A stretch of DNA of 64,000 nucleotides from the NCBI RefSeq assembly GCF_017654485.1, contig NZ_CP061091.1, forward strand, positions 2,610,501 through 2,674,500, given 5' to 3'. The notes beneath the pieces were generated by a model. The model did not search any database. It saw only the letters and a program-made list of their open reading frames with translations, and was not told the origin of the DNA. A program made the position numbers and the translations under genes. The DNA is from Roseomonas marmotae (lineage in GTDB: Bacteria; Pseudomonadota; Alphaproteobacteria; Acetobacterales; Acetobacteraceae). Of this stretch, positions 57,404-64,000 are shown piece by piece (the stretch's first letter is position 1; each line of letters starts with the position of its first letter).

Positions 57404-59050
57404 TCAACCCGCGCCGACCAGCTCCGCCTGTGCCGTCCGGCCGGCGGGCATGGCCGGGTCGAAGCGGACCACCGTGTCGCAGATCTCCAGCGCCGCGGCC
57501 CGGTGCGTGACGATCAGCGCGCCACGCCCCTCCTTGGCCAGCCGCGCCCGGAGCCGTTGCAGGACCAGCGTCTCGGTCGCGGTATCCAGCCCCTCCGTCG
57601 GCTCATCCAGCAGCAGCCAGGGCGCGGGGCGCAGCAGGGCGCGGGCCAGTACCAGCCGGCGGCGTTCCCCGCCCGAGAGGCGCGCGCCATTCTCGCCCAG
57701 CCAGCAGTCCAGGCCGCCGGGCAGCCGCGCCACCCGCTCCTCCAGCGCCACGTCGCGCAGCGCGCGCCACATCTCCGCCTCGTCGGCCTCGGGCGCCGCG
57801 AGCAGCAGGTTGTCCCGCACGCTGCCCGCCAGCAGCGCCGCGTCCTGCGGCGCCAGGGAGAAGCAGCGGCGGGCGGCCCCGGCGTGCAACTCCGCCAGGT
57901 CCATGCCGCCCAGGCAGACCTGTCCGGGGCTGGGTTCGCGCAGATGCAGCAGGGTCTCCAGCAGGCTCGTCTTGCCGCAGCCGGAAGGGCCGACCAGCCC
58001 CGCCACCGTGCCTGGCCGCAGGAAGGCGGCCGGCGCCTTCAGGCCGATGGAAGGCGGGTAGGCCATCGTCCGGCCCGGCACCTGCTCCGCCGCCTCGTCC
58101 GGCCGCAGCATGGTCTCCAGCCGTGCCTCGGCCTCCCGCACGCTGCCCCGACGCTCCAGCGCGCGGATGAAGCCGGCGGCGCCGTCCACGGTCATGGCCG
58201 CGCCCAGGGCGGCCAGCGCCGCCATCGGCAGGTTGGCCGGGTCCGACAATGCCAGGGCCGCCACCGCCGCCGTGCCGGTCATCCCGGCCTGCAGCAGCTC
58301 GAACCAGCCGGAGCCGGCCGTCGCTTGCCGCTGCGCCAGGGCCAGGTCGCCGCTGCGGCTCGCCGCGCGATCCGCGGCCCATCCCTCCAGCCCATAGGCC
58401 CGCAGTTCCGGCGCGGCGGAGAGCAGCATGGCCAGCTCGTCCTTCAGCCGGCCGGCGGCGCGCTGGGCCTCCCGCCCCCGTTCCTCCAGCCGCAGGGAAA
58501 GCCGCCACGCGCCCGCCACCGCCAGCGCCAGCGCCAGCGCGGCGGCCAGGGCCGGCCCGACGCCCGCCAGCAGCAGCAGCGCCACGCCCGAAAGCAGCGA
58601 AGCCAGCATCCCCCAGCGGGCGGAGCGCCGCACCAGGTCGGCTTCCAGCGCGTCCACATCGCCCACCAGCCGCGCCGTCGCCTCTCCGGTGGAGAGGGCC
58701 AGCGCGGTGGCGGGGGGCGAAGCCGCCAGCCCCCGGAACAGCGCCGGGCGCAGCCGCGCCAGCGCCCGCAGCGCCGCGTCATGCCCCACCAGCCGCTCGC
58801 CATAGCGGCTACCGGTGCGGATGATGGCCAGCAGGCGGATGACGGCGCTGGGCAGCATGTAGTTGAAGGCCATGACGGCGGCCTGCCCGGCCAGGCCCGC
58901 CAGCGCGGCGGCGGTGATGAACCAGCCGGAAAGCCCCAGCAGCACCACGGAGGCGATGGAGACCAGCGCGGCGAAGAGGCCGGCCAGGATCAGGCGCGGC
59001 CGCTGGCGCGCGCATTCGGCGGCGAGGATATGGCGAAGCGGCGTGGACAT
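57404..59050 (-). CDS. cydC: Thiol reductant ABC exporter subunit CydC
   Basis: 548-residue half transporter with an N-terminal membrane domain (six helices, about 1-300) and an ATPase: Walker A LVGPSGCGKTSLL, signature LSGGERRRLVLAR, Walker B WLLLDEPTEGLD. CydDC exports Cys/glutathione to the periplasm, needed to assemble cytochrome bd. It starts 6 bp after cydD. The pair is divergent from cydABX. Confidence 0.94.
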   Translation of the reverse strand: MSTPLRHILAAECARQRPRLILAGLFAALVSIASVVLLGLSGWFITAAALAGLAGQAAVMAFNYMLPSAVIRLLAIIRTGSRYGERLVGHDAALRALARLRPALFRGLAASPPATALALSTGEATARLVGDVDALEADLVRRSARWGMLASLLSGVALLLLAGVGPALAAALALALAVAGAWRLSLRLEERGREAQRAAGRLKDELAMLLSAAPELRAYGLEGWAADRAASRSGDLALAQRQATAGSGWFELLQAGMTGTAAVAALALSDPANLPMAALAALGAAMTVDGAAGFIRALERRGSVREAEARLETMLRPDEAAEQVPGRTMAYPPSIGLKAPAAFLRPGTVAGLVGPSGCGKTSLLETLLHLREPSPGQVCLGGMDLAELHAGAARRCFSLAPQDAALLAGSVRDNLLLAAPEADEAEMWRALRDVALEERVARLPGGLDCWLGENGARLSGGERRRLVLARALLRPAPWLLLDEPTEGLDTATETLVLQRLRARLAKEGRGALIVTHRAAALEICDTVVRFDPAMPAGRTAQAELVGAG

Positions 59051-59056
59051 CTGGCG

Positions 59057-60736
59057 TCAATCCAGTCGGATGACGGCATCGGCCATGGCGGCCAGCCGTT
59101 CGGAATGCGTGGCGATCAGGGTGGTGCGGCGGCCCTCCCAGGCGGCGCGGCGGATCGTCTCGATCAGCGCGACCTCGGCGGCGGCGTCCAGGTGCGCGGT
59201 GGGCTCGTCCAGCAGCAGGATGGGTGCCGGCTTCAGCAGGGCCCGCGCCAGCGCGATCCGCCGCCGCTCGCCACCCGAAAGCCCGCTGCCGCGCTCATCC
59301 AGCCGCGCGTCCAGCCCTCCCTGCCTCCCGCGCAGCAGCGCGCCCAGCCCGGCCTGCTCGGCCGCCTCGGCCAAGGCCTCTAGCGGTGCGTCGCGCCGGG
59401 CCAGGGCGATATTCTCGCCCAGGCTGCCGGGGATGATCAGCGGCGCCTGCCCCATCCAGGCAATGGACGGCGCGAAGGACCCGGCCTCGGAAAGCGCCAG
59501 CCCGTCCACCAGCACCTCGCCCTCCGTCAACGGCGCCAGGCCCAGCAGCAGGTTCAGCACGGTGCTCTTGCCGGCGCCGCTGGGGCCCATCAGCGCCACC
59601 ACCTGCCCAGGGCGGACATGCAGATTGAAATCGGACAGGGCCGGCCGGTCCTCGCCGGGATAACGGACGGTCACGCCCTGGAAGAGTATCTCGGGCGCCC
59701 GGTCCAGGACCGGCGCCGCGCCAGTGGGGGCGCGGGCGAGATCCTCCAGCACCATCAGCCGGTCGGCCGCCACCTCGGCCGCCTGCTTCTCGTGATAGGC
59801 GGCGGCCAGGCGGCGCATGGGCGCGTAGAATTCCGGCGCCAGCGCCAGCACGAAAAAGGCGCGGGTCAGGTCCAGCTTCTCCGGCACCGGGAAAGGCAGC
59901 AGGCCCAGCAGGTTGAAGCCGGCATAGACCGCTACCAGCGCCACGGAGAGCGCGGCGAAGAATTCCAGCGCGCCGGAGGAGAGGAAGGCGATGCGGAGCA
60001 CGCCCACGGTGCGCCGCCGCAGCTCATCGGCCGCGCGGCCCAGCCGGCCGGCCTCCCGCTCCTCGGCCCCGAAGGCCAGCAGCACCGGCAGCGCGCGCAC
60101 GCGGTCGGCGAAGAGTTCGGACAGGCGCGAGAGGGCTGAGAACTGCCGCCGCTGCGCATCCGCCGCCGCGCCGCCGGCCAGGGCCAATGCCAGGACGAAG
60201 GGCAGCAGCGTGAAGAGCAGGATGGCAGCACTGACCGGACTGGCCCAGGCCGCCGCCAGCAGGATGATGAAGGGCACCAGCGCCGCAGCGTGCCGGGCCG
60301 GCAGGAAGCGGGCGAGGTAGCCGTCCAGCGCCTCCACCTCATCCACCGAGGCATGCAGCAGGGCGCCGGTGGCCGGCCGCTGCCCCGGCGGGATGGCGAG
60401 GCTGGCCACCACCACCCGGCGGCGCAGCGCCGTCTTGGCGCGCCGCGCGGCCTCCGCCCCGGCGCGGATCGAAAGCTTGCCCAGCAGCCCCCGCGCCAGC
60501 GCCGCGCCCAGGCCCAGCAGCAGCCAGGGCACCAATGGCGCCAGCCCCTGCTCCGGCACCGCCGCCAGGGCATTCAGCCCATAGGCCAGCGCGGCGGCGA
60601 AGCCGATGGCCGCCAGCCCGTCCAGGCAGAGCAGGCCGGAAGCCACGGCGTTCCAGCGTCCCCCCTCGCGCGATGCGGTCCGGAGCCAGGCGCGGCGCCG
60701 GGCGGTGGTCTGCTTGTCGGGGGTGGGCTGGGACAT
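59057..60736 (-). CDS. cydD: Thiol reductant ABC exporter subunit CydD
   Basis: 559-residue half transporter: membrane domain (about 25-330), then ATPase with LMGPSGAGKSTVLNLLLG, LSGGERRRIALARALLKPAP and ILLLDEPTAHLD. The frame is open upstream to 60871 but the region has no family match; ATG 60736 gives MSQPTPDKQ and the normal length. First gene of the cydDC unit. Confidence 0.94.
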   Translation of the reverse strand: MSQPTPDKQTTARRRAWLRTASREGGRWNAVASGLLCLDGLAAIGFAAALAYGLNALAAVPEQGLAPLVPWLLLGLGAALARGLLGKLSIRAGAEAARRAKTALRRRVVVASLAIPPGQRPATGALLHASVDEVEALDGYLARFLPARHAAALVPFIILLAAAWASPVSAAILLFTLLPFVLALALAGGAAADAQRRQFSALSRLSELFADRVRALPVLLAFGAEEREAGRLGRAADELRRRTVGVLRIAFLSSGALEFFAALSVALVAVYAGFNLLGLLPFPVPEKLDLTRAFFVLALAPEFYAPMRRLAAAYHEKQAAEVAADRLMVLEDLARAPTGAAPVLDRAPEILFQGVTVRYPGEDRPALSDFNLHVRPGQVVALMGPSGAGKSTVLNLLLGLAPLTEGEVLVDGLALSEAGSFAPSIAWMGQAPLIIPGSLGENIALARRDAPLEALAEAAEQAGLGALLRGRQGGLDARLDERGSGLSGGERRRIALARALLKPAPILLLDEPTAHLDAAAEVALIETIRRAAWEGRRTTLIATHSERLAAMADAVIRLD

Positions 60737-60770
60737 GGCGGAGACATAGGCGCGGCGGCCTCGCAATGCC

Positions 60771-60784
60771 TTGATCAAGGTCAA
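60771..60784. promoter_or_regulatory. FNR/FixK-type box between cydD and cydA
   Basis: TTGAT-CAAG-GTCAA, one mismatch to TTGAT-N4-ATCAA. Its centre is 41.5 bp from a possible transcript start near 60819, with TAACAA (60807-60812) where a -10 would be, so it is set right for class II activation of cydA. An FNR-family gene follows cydX. Confidence 0.7.
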
Positions 60785-60869
60785 GGCGGTGCCGGGCAAC
60801 TGCACGTAACAAGCGCGCCGAGCAAACCGCGCCCTTGTCCGGTGCGGCGCTGCAACGGCGGAGCAAGCC

Positions 60870-62438
60870 ATGGATCCCGGTGTCGTCGACCTATCACGAC
60901 TACAGTTCGCGCTGACAGCGCTGTATCACTTCCTTTTCGTGCCCCTGACCCTGGGGCTCGCCTTCATGCTCGTCATCATGGAGAGCGTCTACGTGATGAC
61001 GGGGCGCCAGATCTGGCGCACCATCACGCAGTTCTGGGGCACGATCTTCGGCATCAACTTCGTGCTCGGCGTCGCCACCGGACTGACGATGGAGTTCCAG
61101 TTCGGCACGAACTGGTCCTACTTCTCGCACTATGTCGGCGACATCTTCGGCGCCCCCCTCGCGATCGAGGGGCTGATGGCCTTCTTCCTGGAGGCCACCT
61201 TCGTCGGGCTGATGTTCTTCGGCTGGGACCGGCTGAGCAAGCTCGGCCACCTCTTCGCCACCTTCATGGTGGCGCTGGGTACCAACCTCTCCGCGCTCTG
61301 GATCCTGGTCGCCAATGGCTGGATGCAGAACCCCGTGGGCGCCGAATTCAACCCCGAGACCATGCGCATGGAAGTGGTGGATTTCGCGGCGGTGCTGCTG
61401 AACCCCATCGCCCAGGCGAAATTCGTGCATACCGTCAGCGCCGGCTATGTCATCGCCTCCGTCATGGTGCTGGGCATCTCCGCCTTCTACCTGCTGAAGG
61501 GCCGGCATGTCGGCTTCGCGCGGCGCTCCATGGCGGTGGCGGCGGCCTTCGGCCTCGCCTCCTCCCTCTCCGTCGTGGTGCTGGGCGATGAGTCCGGCTA
61601 CGCGCTGACCGACAACCAGAAGATGAAGCTGGCCGCCATCGAGGCTGCCTGGCACACCGAGCCTGCGCCCGCCGGGCTGACGCTCTTCGGCATGCCCAAC
61701 CTCCAGGACCGGCGCACCGAATACGCCGTGAACATCCCCTGGGTGCTGGGCGTCATCGCCACCCGCAGCCTCGACAAGGAGGTGACGGGCATGTCCGAGC
61801 TGGTGCTGCTGGCGCAGGAACGCATCGCCTCCGGCCAGCAGGCCTATGGCGCGGTGGAAGTGCTGAAGCAGAACCCCGAGGACCAGGAAGCCCGCGCCGT
61901 CTTCGCGCAGCATGGCCGCAACCTCGGCTACGGGCTGCTGCTGAAGAACTACGTGGAAGACCCGCGTGACGCCACGCCCGAGCAGATCGAGCTGGCGGCC
62001 TGGGACACCGTGCCGAACGTGCCGCTGATGTTCTGGAGCTTCCGCATCATGGCCATGATCGGCTTCGCCATGATCGCGCTCTTCGCCACGGCCTTCCTGC
62101 TCTGCTCGATGCGCCGCTTCGACCAGCGCTGGTTCCTGTGGCTCTGCGTGGCCGCCATCCCGCTGCCCTGGATCGCGGCCGAGCTGGGCTGGATCATCGC
62201 CGAGATGGGCCGCCAGCCCTGGGCCATCGAGGGTGTGCTGCCCACCTTCCTGGGCGTCTCCTCCCTCTCCCGCACCTCGCTCTGGATCACTCTGATCGGC
62301 TTCACCGTGATCTACGGCACGCTGGCGGTGATCGAGGTGGGCCTGATCCTGCGCACCGTGCGCCGCGGCCCCTTCGCGGCGCATGAGGATCCGCAGCCCG
62401 AACCCGGCGCGCTGCCCGCGACGCCGATGACCGCCTGA
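60870..62438 (+). CDS. cydA: Cytochrome bd ubiquinol oxidase subunit I
   Basis: 522-residue membrane subunit carrying the three hemes, of the E. coli length and type with a long Q-loop. Hemes' ligands: His20 in ALYHFLFVP, His187 in AKFVHTVSAG, and the Met of SFRIMAM. Glu100 and Glu108 (LAIEGLMAFFLEATF) belong to the proton path. GRQPWAIEGVLPT at the end is characteristic. It oxidises ubiquinol and reduces O2 with high affinity. First gene of cydABX. Confidence 0.96.
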   Translation: MDPGVVDLSRLQFALTALYHFLFVPLTLGLAFMLVIMESVYVMTGRQIWRTITQFWGTIFGINFVLGVATGLTMEFQFGTNWSYFSHYVGDIFGAPLAIEGLMAFFLEATFVGLMFFGWDRLSKLGHLFATFMVALGTNLSALWILVANGWMQNPVGAEFNPETMRMEVVDFAAVLLNPIAQAKFVHTVSAGYVIASVMVLGISAFYLLKGRHVGFARRSMAVAAAFGLASSLSVVVLGDESGYALTDNQKMKLAAIEAAWHTEPAPAGLTLFGMPNLQDRRTEYAVNIPWVLGVIATRSLDKEVTGMSELVLLAQERIASGQQAYGAVEVLKQNPEDQEARAVFAQHGRNLGYGLLLKNYVEDPRDATPEQIELAAWDTVPNVPLMFWSFRIMAMIGFAMIALFATAFLLCSMRRFDQRWFLWLCVAAIPLPWIAAELGWIIAEMGRQPWAIEGVLPTFLGVSSLSRTSLWITLIGFTVIYGTLAVIEVGLILRTVRRGPFAAHEDPQPEPGALPATPMTA

Positions 62439-62451
62439 AGGAGGACGGGTC

Positions 62452-63600
62452 ATGGATTTCCCCTTCGACTACGCCGGCCTGCGGCTGATCTGGTGGGGGC
62501 TGATGGGCGTGCTGCTCATCGGTTTCGCCCTCACTGATGGCTGGGACCTCGGCGTCGCCGCCATGCTGCCCTTCGTCGCCCGCACGGATGTGGAGCGGCG
62601 GATGGTGATCAACACCGTGGGCCCGACCTGGGAAGGCAACCAGGTCTGGTTCATCCTGGGCGGCGGCGCCATCTTCGCCGCCTGGCCCTTCGTCTATGCC
62701 GTCAGCTTCTCCGGCTTCTACCTCGCGATGTTCGTGGTCCTGGCGGCACTGATCCTGCGCCCCGTGGGCTTCAAGTACCGCTCCAAGAAGCCCGATGCCG
62801 CCTGGCGCGCGCGCTGGGACTGGGCGCTGTTCATCGGCGGCTTCGTCCCCGCCCTGGTCTTCGGCGTGGCGGTCGGCAATGTGCTGCAGGGCGTGCCCTT
62901 CTGGCTGAACAGCGACCTGCGGGCCTTCTACGACGGCCATTTCCTTGGCCTCTTCACCCCCTTCACCCTGCTCTGCGGCCTGCTCTCGGTGGCCATGATC
63001 GTGCTGCACGGCGCGGCCTTCCTGAGCATCAAGGTCGAGCGCGGCCCGGTGCATGACCGCGCCCGCGCCTTCGGCACCGTGGCGGCCGTGCTCTCGCTGC
63101 TGCTCTTCGCCGCGGGCTGGGCCTTCGTGGCCTATGGCGACATGGGCTTCCAGCTGACCAGCGCGGTGGACCCGGCCGGCCCCTCCAACCCGCTGCGCTC
63201 CGGCACCGTCGCCGCGGCCGGCGCCTGGCTGGCCAACTACCAGACCTATCCCTGGATGATGATCGCCCCGGCGCTGGGCTTCGGCGGCGCCGCCCTGGCG
63301 CTGCTGGGCATCCGCGCGGGCTGGGAAGTGCCGGCCTTCGCCGGTTCCTCCCTCTCGACCCTCGGCATCATCAGCACGGTCGGGCTGTCGATGTTCCCCT
63401 TCATCCTGCCCAGCTCGGTGGACCCGGCCTCCAGCCTGACGGTCTGGAACGCCTCCTCCTCCCACCGCACGCTGTTCATCATGCTGGTGGTCACCGTGGT
63501 CTTCCTGCCGCTGATCCTGGCCTATACCGCCTGGGTCTACCGGGTGCTCTGGGGCCGCGTGACCAGCCGCGACGTCGCCGAGAACCCCCACTTCTACTGA
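62452..63600 (+). CDS. cydB: Cytochrome bd ubiquinol oxidase subunit II
   Basis: 382-residue membrane subunit, eight or nine helices. Family traits: DGWDLGVAAMLPF and GPTWEGNQVWFILGGGAIFAAWP at the start. WVYRVLWGRVT near the end, YNTAW-like ILAYTAWVYR. It starts 13 bp after cydA with GGAGG. Together with CydA it forms the oxidase. Confidence 0.96.
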   Translation: MDFPFDYAGLRLIWWGLMGVLLIGFALTDGWDLGVAAMLPFVARTDVERRMVINTVGPTWEGNQVWFILGGGAIFAAWPFVYAVSFSGFYLAMFVVLAALILRPVGFKYRSKKPDAAWRARWDWALFIGGFVPALVFGVAVGNVLQGVPFWLNSDLRAFYDGHFLGLFTPFTLLCGLLSVAMIVLHGAAFLSIKVERGPVHDRARAFGTVAAVLSLLLFAAGWAFVAYGDMGFQLTSAVDPAGPSNPLRSGTVAAAGAWLANYQTYPWMMIAPALGFGGAALALLGIRAGWEVPAFAGSSLSTLGIISTVGLSMFPFILPSSVDPASSLTVWNASSSHRTLFIMLVVTVVFLPLILAYTAWVYRVLWGRVTSRDVAENPHFY

Positions 63601-63612
63601 GGAGACAGGACC

Positions 63613-63735
63613 ATGTGGTATTTCGCCTGGATACTGGGCCTCGGCCTGGCGGTGAGCTTCGGCGTGCTGAACGGCATCTGGCACGAGTTCCACCTGCCGC
63701 AGGAGGATGACGAGGCGCATCCCGCCTCCCACTGA
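63613..63735 (+). CDS. cydX: Cytochrome bd small subunit CydX (YbgT)
   Basis: 40-residue single-helix protein starting MWYFAWILGLGLAVSFGVL, nearly the E. coli CydX start. The conserved Glu follows after the helix (WHEFH), and the tail is acidic. It stabilises the hemes of CydAB. It lies 12 bp after cydB with a GGAGACAGG ribosome site. Confidence 0.93.
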   Translation: MWYFAWILGLGLAVSFGVLNGIWHEFHLPQEDDEAHPASH

Positions 63736-63743
63736 CCTCCCGC

Positions 63744-63769
63744 GCCGCGGCGGCCCCGGCCGCCGCGGC
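63744..63769 (+). terminator. GC-rich hairpin after cydX
   Basis: Perfect 12-bp inverted repeat, GCCGCGGCGGCC (63744-63755) and GGCCGCCGCGGC (63758-63769), with only CC between, so the working loop is larger. It starts 8 nt after the cydX stop. No T tract. Confidence 0.55.
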
Positions 63770-63804
63770 CACCCCGCCATGCGCTGCCGGCGGGTCCGAT
63801 CTTC

Positions 63805-63833
63805 AAGACACGCCCCCCTTGCCCCGCTATAAT
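63805..63833 (+). promoter_or_regulatory. Probable promoter of the FNR-type gene
   Basis: An exact TATAAT at 63828-63833 and AAGACA (4/6 to TTGACA) at 63805-63810 with a 17-bp spacer, 24 bp before the GTG start. No FNR box is seen in this gap. Confidence 0.5.
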
Positions 63834-63856
63834 GGCGGGCCGATCAGCCGGGGGGG

Positions 63857-64000
63857 GTGTTCGATATTTCGCGTCCATGCAACGACTGTAAGGTTCGCGA
63901 CCAGTCTCTCTGCAGCAGCCTGAGCGACGAGGAACTGAGCAGCCTCAACAGCATCGGCCATAACCGCAAGCTGGAACGTGGCCAGACGCTGCTCTGGGCA
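63857..64000 (+). CDS. FNR-type Crp/Fnr regulator, N-terminal part
   Basis: The first 48 codons, cut by the window edge. GTG 63857 starts VFDISRPCNDCKVRDQSLC. Cys8, Cys11 and Cys19 form C-x2-C-x7-C, the N-terminal cluster motif of alphaproteobacterial FNR/FnrN/FixK2-like O2 sensors ([4Fe-4S]); the fourth cysteine would be further on. The cNMP-type fold begins as LSDEELSSLNSIGHNRKLERG. Its place after cydABX and the box before cydA suggest it controls the oxidase. Confidence 0.8.
   Translation, partial: MFDISRPCNDCKVRDQSLCSSLSDEELSSLNSIGHNRKLERGQTLLWA

Overview
The window is GC-rich (about 70% by eye) and densely coded, with the codon use and gene set of an alphaproteobacterium. A Rhodospirillales member of the Acetobacteraceae (Roseomonas-like) fits best: an EcfG-type general-stress sigma factor, an HWE/HisKA_2 kinase, a pst-phoU-phoB operon, a GlgE/TreYZ glucan locus and a PEP-CTERM protein. 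The taxon is an inference from gene content; there is no rRNA in the window. I saw no tRNA, rRNA, insertion sequence, prophage or CRISPR array.

Layout. (a) 1-12 kb: PII protein GlnB, a PLP aminotransferase, a GMC oxidoreductase, HU, then a leftward group (RraA-like protein, YdiJ-type D-2-hydroxyglutarate dehydrogenase, atypical crotonase), then an ABC solute-binding protein plus fused permease without an ATPase gene, and a DoxX protein. (b) 12-17.5 kb: leftward pstS-pstC-pstA-pstB-phoU-phoB behind a good Pho box, with a pstS/pstC hairpin and no phoR. (c) 17.5-22.4 kb: a stress cluster with an HWE kinase, an EcfG-like sigma factor, a PRC-barrel protein, a KGG-repeat protein, a DUF2383 protein and several very small proteins. 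Two GGAAC-N16-GGTT elements look like EcfG promoters. (d) 22.5-39.8 kb: seven adjacent genes for trehalose and alpha-glucan: glgE, treS-maltokinase fusion, glgB, glgX, treZ, malQ, treY. (e) 39.9-45.7 kb: a GH8 endoglucanase, then a hybrid histidine kinase, an OmpR-type regulator and an HD-GYP protein. (f) 45.7-57.4 kb: an SDR, two envelope/stress-type proteins, ispB, a methyltransferase, a PEP-CTERM protein, a D-aminopeptidase-like hydrolase, a cupin, a K+ channel, a TPR-glycosyltransferase and a sugar-nucleotide epimerase. (g) 57.4-64 kb: divergent cydDC and cydABX sharing a 133-bp region with an FNR-type box, followed by the start of an FNR-type regulator gene that runs off the window.

How it works together. 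Regions c and d together look like a desiccation/osmotic-stress module. TreS would turn trehalose into maltose, maltokinase makes maltose-1-phosphate, GlgE polymerises it, GlgB branches it, and GlgX, MalQ and TreY/TreZ return glucan to trehalose. Region g is a low-oxygen respiration module with assembly exporter, oxidase, small subunit and a likely redox regulator in one place. Most of the window is recognisable core metabolism. The least ordinary items are the GlgE with an extra, apparently dead GH13-like N-terminal half, the stress cluster promoters and small proteins, the crotonase without catalytic glutamates, and the phoR-less pst locus.
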